Shown: positions 1-6,179 of the stretch, in pieces
Position numbering within the stretch: the first letter of the stretch is position 1
Layout: each line of letters opens with the position of its first letter
Origin: Sulfopaludibacter sp035551455
GTDB lineage: Bacteria > Acidobacteriota > Terriglobia > Bryobacterales > Bryobacteraceae
Assembly: GCA_035551455.1 (NCBI GenBank)
Contig: DASZMZ010000271.1
Location: 1 to 8,598, forward strand
Direction of reading: 5' to 3'
DNA: 8,598 nt
The notes under the pieces: model-generated
Told to the model about the DNA's origin: nothing
Database searches by the model: none
The model's input: only the letters and a program-made list of their open reading frames with translations
Translations under genes and position numbers: made by a program

Positions 1-2210
1 CGTATCCGAACACGGTGAGCGCGACCTTTCAGAATCGGACGGAGCTGATTGGTGCGGACTTCGTTTCCGGGAACTACTTCCCGGTGCTGGGCATTGGAGC
101 GGCGGTGGGGCGCGTCTTCACCGCGTCGGACGACCTTTACCAGGGGGGACATCCGCTGGCCGTCCTGAGCTACGGCTACTGGCGGTCGCGCTTCAATTCC
201 GACCCGGCGATTGTGGGCAAACAGATCGTGGTGAACGGCCGCAGCCTGACCATTGTGGGAGTGAGTCAAGCCGGCTTCGACGGTGTGGAACCTGGACGCG
301 CCGCGCAGATCCGCGTGCCGGTGACGATGAAGGACGAACTGCCGCATGTGGATGCCGGCGGCCGCTTGAACCAGGAGCGGTTCCGCTGGGCGGAGGTTTT
401 CGGCCGTCTGAAGCCCGGCGTGAGCGTGGAAAAGGCGCAGGCCGGATTGCAGCCGCTGTTCCATCAGATTTTGAATCAGGAAGTGACCATGACGGCTTTC
501 TCGAAAGCATCGCCGTTCGTGAAACAGGAATTCCTGAAGATGTGGATGGAGGTGATGCCGGGGTCGAAGGGCCGGTCTAATCTGCGCAAGACCTATTCGA
601 AGCCTCTCTTCGCGCTGATGGGAATTGTAGGCCTGGTGCTGCTGATCGCGTGTTCGAATCTGGCGAATCTGCTGATTGCGCGGGCGTCGGCGAGGCAGCG
701 GGAGATTGCGATCCGGCTGGCGATGGGCGCGGCGCGCAGCCGGTTGATCCGCCAGTTGGTGGTGGAAAGCCTGCTGCTCGCGTCCCTGGGCGGACTGATT
801 GGCGTGGGACTGGCCGTGCTGATCGACCAGGCGCTGATCGCATTTCTGCCGTCCGGCCACACGCCGCTTTCGCTTTCCGCTACGCCGGATTGGACCGTGC
901 TGGGCTTCACCTGCGTGATCTCGCTGCTGGCCGGAACCATCTTCGGCCTGGTCCCGGCGATCCAATCGACGCGGCCGCAACTTGCCAGTACGCTGAAGGA
1001 TCAGGCCGGCGGAGTGATTCGCGGCTGCTCGGCCGGATTGCGCAAAGGGCTGGTGGTGGCCCAGGTTTCTCTTTCGCTGCTGCTGTTGATTGGCGCGGGT
1101 CTGTTCCTGCAGAGCTTGCGCAATCTGAAGACGCTGGATCCTGGATTCAAGACGAAGGGGCTGCTGGCGTTTAACGTGGACCCCACGCTCAGCAAGTACG
1201 ATCGCAAGTGGAGTGACGACTATTTTCGCCGTCTGCACAACCGGCTGGACACGCTGCCGGGCGCGGAAGCTCACGCCTTCGCCGTGGTGCCGGTGCTCGA
1301 AGATAACGAGTGGGACAGTTGGGTGACTATCGAAGGCTACTCGGCCAAGCAGGACGAGAGGCCGGATCCGCACATGGAATATTGCAGTCCTGGCTTTTTC
1401 AAGACGCTGCAGATCCCTATCGTGCTGGGCCGCGATTTCAACGATCGCGATGTTCTGGGCGCGCCCAAAGTGGCGCTGGTCAACCAGAAATTCGTGAAGA
1501 AATACTTCGGCGGACTCGACCCGATGGGCCGGCACCTCGGCATGGGAATCGACCCCGGCACGAAGCTTGACATTCAGATTATCGGCGTAGTGGGCGATAC
1601 CAAGTACGAAGATCTGCGCCAGGAAATTCCCGAAGAAATGTACGCGCCCTCGGCGCAGCAGAACTTCGTAAATGGGGGCACGATGTATGTGCGCACGCCC
1701 GCCGATCCGGCGCTATTCTTCAACACGCTCCGGCAGGCCGTACGCGAAGTAGATACCAGCGTGCCTATCGACAACATGCGCACGCTGGACAATCAGATGG
1801 AAATTTCGCTGCTCACCGAACGGCTGCTGGCTGCGCTTTCGAGTGTGTTCGGCTGTTTGGCGACTCTGCTGGCGGCGCTCGGCTTGTACGGCGTAATGGC
1901 GTTCATGGTGGCGCGCCGCACGCGCGAGATCGGCATTCGGATGGCGCTGGGTGCGCGGCAATCGTCGGTAGTCTGGATGGTGATGCGCGAGACGCTCACG
2001 CTAGCGGCAATCGGTGTGGCGCTCGGACTGGTGGGCGCGTACGGGTTGACACGGCTGATTCAGACACAGCTCTTCGGCGTGCAGGCAACCGACTTGCTGA
2101 CGATGGCGGCGGCATCTCTGGGAATCGCCGGGGTGACCGCGCTGGCCGGTTATATTCCGGCGCAGCGCGCCACCGGCATCGACCCTATGACGGCGCTGAG
2201 GTGGGAATAA
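1..2210 (+). CDS. ADOP-type ABC transporter permease (MacB/FtsX family), 5' end missing
   Basis: Large membrane permease of the MacB/FtsX superfamily. Relatives work with a MacB-like ATPase to drive export or mechanical work at the inner membrane; the substrate of this orphan type is unknown. The frame is open to the left edge (first full codon at 3), and the GTG at 15 is probably internal. Comparison with the permease at 2237-4672 suggests about 105 N-terminal residues are missing: the G-N-Y-F-P-V-L-G stretch at residues 19-26 (from the GTG) matches residues 124-131 there. The missing part would include the first membrane helix. Visible order: end of first periplasmic MacB-PCD domain (1-190), first FtsX helix bundle (about 199-315, with REIAIRLAMGAARSRL from 229), a helix at 343-365, second periplasmic domain (about 375-600), second FtsX bundle (about 605-720, with TREIGIRMALGAR from 636), and the family ending IDPMTALRWE. 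No ATPase gene is adjacent. Family call is firm; substrate unknown. Confidence 0.93.
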   Translation, partial: YPNTVSATFQNRTELIGADFVSGNYFPVLGIGAAVGRVFTASDDLYQGGHPLAVLSYGYWRSRFNSDPAIVGKQIVVNGRSLTIVGVSQAGFDGVEPGRAAQIRVPVTMKDELPHVDAGGRLNQERFRWAEVFGRLKPGVSVEKAQAGLQPLFHQILNQEVTMTAFSKASPFVKQEFLKMWMEVMPGSKGRSNLRKTYSKPLFALMGIVGLVLLIACSNLANLLIARASARQREIAIRLAMGAARSRLIRQLVVESLLLASLGGLIGVGLAVLIDQALIAFLPSGHTPLSLSATPDWTVLGFTCVISLLAGTIFGLVPAIQSTRPQLASTLKDQAGGVIRGCSAGLRKGLVVAQVSLSLLLLIGAGLFLQSLRNLKTLDPGFKTKGLLAFNVDPTLSKYDRKWSDDYFRRLHNRLDTLPGAEAHAFAVVPVLEDNEWDSWVTIEGYSAKQDERPDPHMEYCSPGFFKTLQIPIVLGRDFNDRDVLGAPKVALVNQKFVKKYFGGLDPMGRHLGMGIDPGTKLDIQIIGVVGDTKYEDLRQEIPEEMYAPSAQQNFVNGGTMYVRTPADPALFFNTLRQAVREVDTSVPIDNMRTLDNQMEISLLTERLLAALSSVFGCLATLLAALGLYGVMAFMVARRTREIGIRMALGARQSSVVWMVMRETLTLAAIGVALGLVGAYGLTRLIQTQLFGVQATDLLTMAAASLGIAGVTALAGYIPAQRATGIDPMTALRWE

Positions 2211-2216
2211 GACGAA

Positions 2217-2252
2217 GCAGCGGGGAGCAGGAGGAGTTACTCTTCCCGCAGC
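2217..2252. terminator. Imperfect stem-loop between convergent permease genes
   Basis: Arms GCaGCGGGGAG (2217-2227) and CTTCCCGCaGC (2242-2252) pair with one A-A mismatch and one G-T wobble around a 14-base loop. It begins 6 bases after the + strand stop and runs into the 3' end of the - strand permease. Position and symmetry fit a shared terminator, but there is no T-run on either side, so a classic intrinsic terminator is not shown. Confidence 0.3.
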
Positions 2253-4672
2253 GCGACCATGGGGTCCACTCGCATGGCGCGGCGCGCGGGAATCAGGCCC
2301 GAGCCAACAACTACGGCCATCAGGAGCACTCCGACCGTCCCGATCACCAGCGGATCGGCGGGCCGGACACCGAATAGGAATCTGGCCAGCAGGCGCGACG
2401 TCATCACGGTGGCAGCCAGCCCGATGGCGACTCCGGAGATGGCGACGAGCAGGGTTTCCAGGGATACCATGGCGAGAACCGAGGTCGGGGTCGCGCCCAG
2501 AGCCATGCGGATCCCGATCTCTTTGGTTCGCCGGGCTACGCCGTACGCCACCACTCCGAAGACTCCGACCGCGGCAAGCGCCAGCGCGAGGCCCGCGAAG
2601 ACGGCCATCAGCAGCGTGTCCAGTTTGCGGGATTGCAACCTGGCGTCCACCACCTGATCCATGCTGGTGATTTCGGCGACCGGCTGATCGCGATCGATGG
2701 CCGCGACGACGCGCCGGATGGCCGACGCCATGGCCGCGGTGTCGACCTGGCTGCGAATCACCAGCACGTTGAAGCGTCCCATGGCGTTGGCCTGCGTGGC
2801 TATCGGGAGTTGCGAATTCAGGGCGTAGATCTGGCCTTTGGCGTCGCGTTCCGGCGAGTCCTGGTGCACGTCCTTCGTAATTCCGACGATGCGGAACCAG
2901 GTGTTGTCGAAACGGATGCGGCTGCCGAGTGCTCCGCCATTGGGCCAGAATTCGAGCGCCAGCGATTCGCTGACAATCGTGACGGGTTGGCCTTCCGGAC
3001 CATCGCTCGAGTTGAAATATCTGCCGCTCACCAGGGTGACGCCCAGGGCTTGCAGATAGTCCGTGCTGATGTTGGCGTAGGAGGCGAAGGGCTGTTCGCG
3101 CGCCGTCTCCGGCCGCCCCTCGATTTCGAAGGATGTGCCCTGGCCGATCATGCCCATGGGCAGCGACGATACCGTTCCGGCGAACTGCACCCCGGGCAAG
3201 CCCTGTACCCTGCGCAACAACTCGGCGCGAAAGGCAGCCACTCGCTGCGCGTTCGGGTAGGCACGCTTGGAGAGCGCCAGGCGGACAGTGATGGCGTGTT
3301 CCCTGCGAAAGCCCAAATCGACAGCGGACACGCGACGGAAGCTTTCCAGAAGCAGTCCCGAGCCGGCCAACAGCACCAGGGCGAGCGCCACTTGGCAGAC
3401 CGCCAGGAGTTTGCCGGTGAGATTGCGGGCGGTGACCGCGCGGCCCTGCGCGAGAGACCGGGTGCACGGCAGGCGCCACAGCGGAAGCAGACCAAACACC
3501 AGCCCCGTGAATAACGAGATTCCCGCCGTGAAGGCCAATACGAAGCTGTTCAGTTGGATTTGATCGGTGCGCGGCATGTTCGCCGGGAGCATCGATTTCA
3601 GCAGCGGCAGCACCGCCAGCGCCGTCAGTACTCCGGCCATGCCGCCGGCGAGGGCGAGGATTCCGCTCTCGGTGAATAGTTGGCGCGCCAGTCGGGACGA
3701 TGTCACGCCGAGAGCGCGCCGCACCGCCATTTCGCGCTCACGGCCGGTGGCGCGGGCCACCAGTAGATTGGCGATATTCACGCACGCGATCAGGAGCACC
3801 AGAAACGCGGCGGACATCACCAGCATCATCGCCGGACGCACGTCTTCCAGTTGCCGGACGTCGGTGAGGCCGGATACCTGGACGCCCCAGCCGCCGTCAT
3901 CCTGCGGATAGGCTTCCGCCAGGCGCGCCGCAATCATGTTCATTTCCGACTGCGCGCCCGCAATGGGAACGCCGGCCTTCAGACGCGCCACGATGGCGAG
4001 CGAATGGCTGTCCCGCGCGCGCAACTGATCGGCGGTGAGATTCAGAGAGAGCCAGATTACGGGGCGGTAGGCGGCCGATCCCATGGGCGGAAACTCGAAG
4101 CCGCGAGGCATGACTCCGGCGATGGTGTAGGCCTCGCCATCGATTTGAAGCTGCCTTCCGGCGACGTGGGCGTCGGAGCCGAAACGCCGCTGCCACCATC
4201 CGTAAGCGATGAGTGCCTCACGCGGACCGGTGGCCCGGTCGGCCTCCGCGTCGATAGCATGTCCCAGAAGCGGTCCGGCTCCCAGCACCGAAAACAGATT
4301 GGCCGAGACCTTGTGCGCGGTCACCTCTTCGGCGCCTTCGGCTCCGGTGGCATTTACGTTGCGCGCGTAGGTGTGTGCGCCGAAGTCATACAGACGGCGC
4401 GTCTGCGATTTCCAATCGGCGAGATTGGCGGGGGACGTGCCGCCCTGGAAGCGGCGTCCGGCCAGTTGCTGCATGGTGAGGTCCACCAACTGTCCGGGCT
4501 GCGCATAGCGAGCGGGCGCGAGCCAGACACCGTAGACCACGCTGAAAATCGCCGTATTGGCGCCGATTCCCAGGGCCAGAGTCAGCACCGCCACGGCGGT
4601 GAATGCCGGCGCCCGGCGCATGGCCCGCAAGGCATACCGGCTATCCTGGACGAACTCCGCCGCCAATCTCAT
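2237..4672 (-). CDS. ADOP-type ABC transporter permease (MacB/FtsX family), complete
   Basis: Complete 811-residue inner-membrane permease of the duplicated orphan type. Order: short cytoplasmic N-terminus with D-S-R-Y-A-L-R-A-M-R-R (10-20); first helix (about 22-47, with TLALGIGANTAIFSVV); first periplasmic MacB-PCD domain (about 50-270); FtsX bundle one (about 281-400, with REREMAVRRALGVTSSRLAR from 311); a helix at about 422-443; second periplasmic domain (about 455-680); FtsX bundle two (about 688-797, with TKEIGIRMALGATPTS from 716); ending RVDPMVALREE. It starts directly with the short form and lacks the longer charged N-terminal extension seen in many relatives. The linker after bundle one (about 397-421) is shorter and less canonical than in the first permease. 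The ATG at 4672 gives the expected N-terminus but has no clear Shine-Dalgarno sequence; the next in-frame ATG (residue 18) has none either and would trim the conserved segment. Substrate unknown; no ATPase gene nearby. Confidence 0.95.
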   Translation of the reverse strand: MRLAAEFVQDSRYALRAMRRAPAFTAVAVLTLALGIGANTAIFSVVYGVWLAPARYAQPGQLVDLTMQQLAGRRFQGGTSPANLADWKSQTRRLYDFGAHTYARNVNATGAEGAEEVTAHKVSANLFSVLGAGPLLGHAIDAEADRATGPREALIAYGWWQRRFGSDAHVAGRQLQIDGEAYTIAGVMPRGFEFPPMGSAAYRPVIWLSLNLTADQLRARDSHSLAIVARLKAGVPIAGAQSEMNMIAARLAEAYPQDDGGWGVQVSGLTDVRQLEDVRPAMMLVMSAAFLVLLIACVNIANLLVARATGREREMAVRRALGVTSSRLARQLFTESGILALAGGMAGVLTALAVLPLLKSMLPANMPRTDQIQLNSFVLAFTAGISLFTGLVFGLLPLWRLPCTRSLAQGRAVTARNLTGKLLAVCQVALALVLLAGSGLLLESFRRVSAVDLGFRREHAITVRLALSKRAYPNAQRVAAFRAELLRRVQGLPGVQFAGTVSSLPMGMIGQGTSFEIEGRPETAREQPFASYANISTDYLQALGVTLVSGRYFNSSDGPEGQPVTIVSESLALEFWPNGGALGSRIRFDNTWFRIVGITKDVHQDSPERDAKGQIYALNSQLPIATQANAMGRFNVLVIRSQVDTAAMASAIRRVVAAIDRDQPVAEITSMDQVVDARLQSRKLDTLLMAVFAGLALALAAVGVFGVVAYGVARRTKEIGIRMALGATPTSVLAMVSLETLLVAISGVAIGLAATVMTSRLLARFLFGVRPADPLVIGTVGVLLMAVVVGSGLIPARRAMRVDPMVALREE

Positions 4673-4686
4673 ATACGAATAACGCC

Positions 4687-4716
4687 AAAAAGCGAAATTC
4701 GTTGGTAGGAATTTGC
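4687..4716 (-). terminator. Candidate intrinsic terminator after the metallophosphoesterase
   Basis: Read on the - strand, 9 bases after the stop codon region of the phosphoesterase, GCAAATTC (4716-4709) pairs with GAATTT-c-GC (4700-4692, one bulged C) around an 8-base loop. TTTTT (4691-4687) follows at once. The stem is AT-rich, hence modest confidence. If real, it separates phosphoesterase transcription from the permease that starts 15 bases further on. Confidence 0.42.
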
Positions 4717-4725
4717 GAAGCGCTG

Positions 4726-5811
4726 CTATTTGGCGGTGAAGTCGAAGGATTCGATTTTCTCGCCGGAGCCGTCGATTGCGTCGACGTGCATGACTTTGCC
4801 TTCGGCGCGGATGCGCAGGAAATTCTCCGTGCTCACGACTTTTTGGGTGATGCCGGCCGGGGGCTTGTTGACATCGTAAAGCGGGGCGCCGCCGCCGCCG
4901 CTAATGATGTAGTGAATGCCGTCTTTCAGGTAGTGCTGATAGTTGTGATCGTGGCCGAACAACGCCGCGGTGACGTGCATTTGTTCGAACAAGGGAATCA
5001 GCGCCGTCATGTGCGGGTTAGCGCCCTGGCGGCTTTCCACGGCGGTCATGGGCGGGTGGTGAGCAATCACGAATCGGAAATCGGCGTTCTGGTTTTTGCG
5101 CAGGTCGTCTTCGAGCCAACTGGTCTGCTCTTTCCAGAAGGCCTGGCGCGCCGTTTCACTGGTTGAGACATTGGCGAGATCGCTATCGATCATCGTGAAA
5201 TGGGCGTTACCCCAGGTGAAGGAATAGTAGGCCGGCACCTGGAAGAAGTCATAGTATTGGCGCATGTTGTGCTCGTGATTGCCGAGCGTGGGGTAGAAGG
5301 AAACCTTGCGCAGCAATTCGCGTTCGATATCGAAGAAGATGGGCCACAGGGAATTATCCGCGCCATTCTCCACCATGTCGCCGGTCTGCAGAATGAAATC
5401 GGGCTTGGCGACTTTCAAGATGGTCTCGACCACTTTGCGATGCACGTCAGGGCGCGTGCGATTGTCGCCGTACAAGACAAATTCGAAGGGCTGACCGGCG
5501 GCGGGCGGAGTCTTGAAAGAACCTTTGAGATTGTCTTTGCCGGGGACGCTGTATTCGTAGACCGTAGCCGGCCGCAAACCATTGAGCGTGATGCTTTCCG
5601 AGTGGAGTGCCGGAATGGAGCGCTCAGCGGCGCCCTGAGCCTTGACCACCACCTGATCCGACTGAACAATCCAAACGACAGTTGCCGCACGGCCCGTGTT
5701 GTTCACGACAAACGGGCCGCCAATCACAGTATCGGCGGCCGCGGCAGGCAGGACGCCCGCAAGCAGCAATAAACTCACAAACCTGGAAAGCATATCCCTA
5801 GACGCTCCCAC
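4726..5811 (-). CDS. Secreted metallophosphoesterase, purple acid phosphatase-like
   Basis: Predicted exported hydrolase of phosphate esters with a two-metal centre, 361 residues. The N-terminus (residues 1-26) has an arginine-bearing n-region, a hydrophobic core SLLLLAGVLPAAAA and a likely cleavage after A-A-A. Residues about 28-100 form a short beta-sandwich like the fibronectin-type N-terminal domain of purple acid phosphatases, with VYEYSVPG near the end. The calcineurin-like domain follows with its motifs in order: GDNR (115-118), GDMVENG (144-150), GNHEH (177-181), VIAHH (248-252) and GHDH (286-289). The tyrosine that gives true purple acid phosphatases their colour (GDxxY) is E148 here, so a Tyr-Fe(III) site is not expected. 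The GTG at 5811 is chosen because GGAGG lies 8 bases upstream; the ATG at 5793 would also leave a full signal peptide. The natural substrate is not evident; phosphate scavenging or phosphodiester cleavage are possible. Confidence 0.92.
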   Translation of the reverse strand: MGASRDMLSRFVSLLLLAGVLPAAAADTVIGGPFVVNNTGRAATVVWIVQSDQVVVKAQGAAERSIPALHSESITLNGLRPATVYEYSVPGKDNLKGSFKTPPAAGQPFEFVLYGDNRTRPDVHRKVVETILKVAKPDFILQTGDMVENGADNSLWPIFFDIERELLRKVSFYPTLGNHEHNMRQYYDFFQVPAYYSFTWGNAHFTMIDSDLANVSTSETARQAFWKEQTSWLEDDLRKNQNADFRFVIAHHPPMTAVESRQGANPHMTALIPLFEQMHVTAALFGHDHNYQHYLKDGIHYIISGGGGAPLYDVNKPPAGITQKVVSTENFLRIRAEGKVMHVDAIDGSGEKIESFDFTAK

Positions 5812-5819
5812 GGTGGCAA

Positions 5820-5824
5820 CCTCC
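5820..5824 (-). promoter_or_regulatory. Strong ribosome binding site for the metallophosphoesterase
   Basis: GGAGG on the - strand, 8 bases before the GTG at 5811. It favours the GTG start over the ATG at 5793, whose best upstream match (GGAG, 11 bases away, or AGGG almost touching it) is poorer. Confidence 0.65.
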
Positions 5825-5839
5825 GAGTCAACTCAATGT

Positions 5840-5903
5840 TCAGTTACAGATGAGCCACCACTGTGTTTCAGTGGTTTTCAAATTGCAACAGGAATGTAAC
5901 TGA
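5840..5903. repeat. Nested inverted repeats with a perfect hairpin
   Basis: The outer arms TCAGTTACA (5840-5848) and TGTAACTGA (5895-5903) are exact 9-base reverse complements. Inside them ACCACTG (5857-5863) and CAGTGGT (5869-5875) form a perfect 7-bp stem with a 5-base loop, TGTTT. On the + strand the inner stem is followed by TTTT, but no + strand gene ends here. It could be an operator with dyad symmetry, a 5' leader structure of the - strand gene, or both. Confidence 0.5.
5843..5871 (-). promoter_or_regulatory. Weak candidate promoter for the metallophosphoesterase
   Basis: On the - strand CTGAAA (5871-5866) and TGTAAC (5848-5843) match the -35 and -10 consensus at four of six bases each, with a 17-base spacer. 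Transcription would start near 5836 and leave a leader of about 25 bases containing the GGAGG. The -10 element coincides with the isolated TGTAAC unit, so a protein bound there would block it. Matches are weak and other promoters are possible. Confidence 0.25.
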
Positions 5904-5911
5904 GTTGTAAC
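5884..5911. promoter_or_regulatory. Three tandem TGYAAC units at 11-bp period, candidate regulator site
   Basis: On the + strand: TGCAAC (5884-5889), 5 bases, TGTAAC (5895-5900), 5 bases, TGTAAC (5906-5911). Read toward the phosphoesterase this is GTTACA-N5-GTTACA-N5-GTTGCA. Direct 6-base repeats once per helical turn are the usual layout for OmpR/PhoB-family response regulators, and the B. subtilis PhoP repeat (TTAACA-like, about 5-base spacers) is similar. The site is 73-100 bases upstream of the GTG start and 46-73 bases upstream of the small + strand gene. Assigning it to phosphate control is inference. Confidence 0.45.
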
Positions 5912-5944
5912 CATTCTATTTCGCGGCCCTCCAGAACGTTCGGC

Positions 5945-5950
5945 GATAAT
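5945..5950 (+). promoter_or_regulatory. -10-like hexamer just upstream of the small Cys/His gene
   Basis: GATAAT matches the TATAAT consensus at five of six bases and ends 6 bases before the ATG at 5957. A start point at the usual distance would fall on the start codon itself, giving a leaderless transcript. That would explain the absence of a Shine-Dalgarno sequence. No convincing -35 element is seen at 16-18 bases upstream, so this may be chance. Confidence 0.3.
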
Positions 5951-5956
5951 AAAGTT

Positions 5957-6178
5957 ATGGTGACGTACAGCGATCGTACGGAAGTCAAAATCTTAGCTCC
6001 CCAGAGTATTTGCTGCGAAGCAAAAAGTTGCAAGAATTCAGCAGCTTACCTGTTTCGCACCGGCGACGGTCCCATCACCGCTTATTGTGAGCGGCACGCC
6101 TCTGAATCAGCTTCCTCACTCGGCATCTCTCTGCCGGAACGCACCGATCGGGTGCTTCGCGCCGGCTGGAGTCTCTAG
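5957..6178 (+). CDS. Small Cys/His protein, possible zinc-binding
   Basis: Predicted 73-residue soluble protein that I do not recognise as a named family. The central part has C19, C20-x4-C25, then after 18 residues C44-x2-H47, within AYCERHA. This pattern suits a small zinc ribbon or treble-clef knuckle with four ligands. No signal peptide or membrane helix is seen. The ATG at 5957 lacks a Shine-Dalgarno sequence, and a -10-like GATAAT sits immediately upstream. The first half of the gene is visibly AT-richer than the flanking genes, the second half is not. It diverges from the phosphoesterase across a repeat-rich region and ends one base before the stop of the opposing beta-helix gene. The Cys/His spacing and tight fit between genes argue it is real, but coding status is not proven. 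Confidence 0.55.
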   Translation: MVTYSDRTEVKILAPQSICCEAKSCKNSAAYLFRTGDGPITAYCERHASESASSLGISLPERTDRVLRAGWSL

Positions 6179-6179
6179 C

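Noticed and set aside
15..17. GTG as the true start of the first permease
   Set aside because: It would begin inside the first periplasmic domain without the first membrane helix; the frame stays open to the window edge and no ribosome site can be seen.
2001..3479. 492-codon open frame on the - strand, overlapping the second permease in another frame
   Set aside because: Arginine-, proline- and glycine-rich with no recognisable domain, overlaps two clear permease genes; a high-GC shadow.
2633..3514. 293-codon open frame antisense to the second permease
   Set aside because: Codon-phase shadow of the permease with no domain, ribosome site or promoter seen.
3851..4708. 285-codon open frame antisense to the start of the second permease
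   Set aside because: Low-complexity composition (G, R, D, V) typical of an antisense shadow; it also crosses the true gene start.
5200..5772. 190-codon open frame antisense to the metallophosphoesterase
   Set aside because: All phosphoesterase motifs are intact on the other strand; no independent support for this frame.
5875..5878. TTTT after the inner hairpin as a + strand intrinsic terminator
   Set aside because: No + strand gene ends nearby and the T-run is short; kept only as a structure of unknown role.
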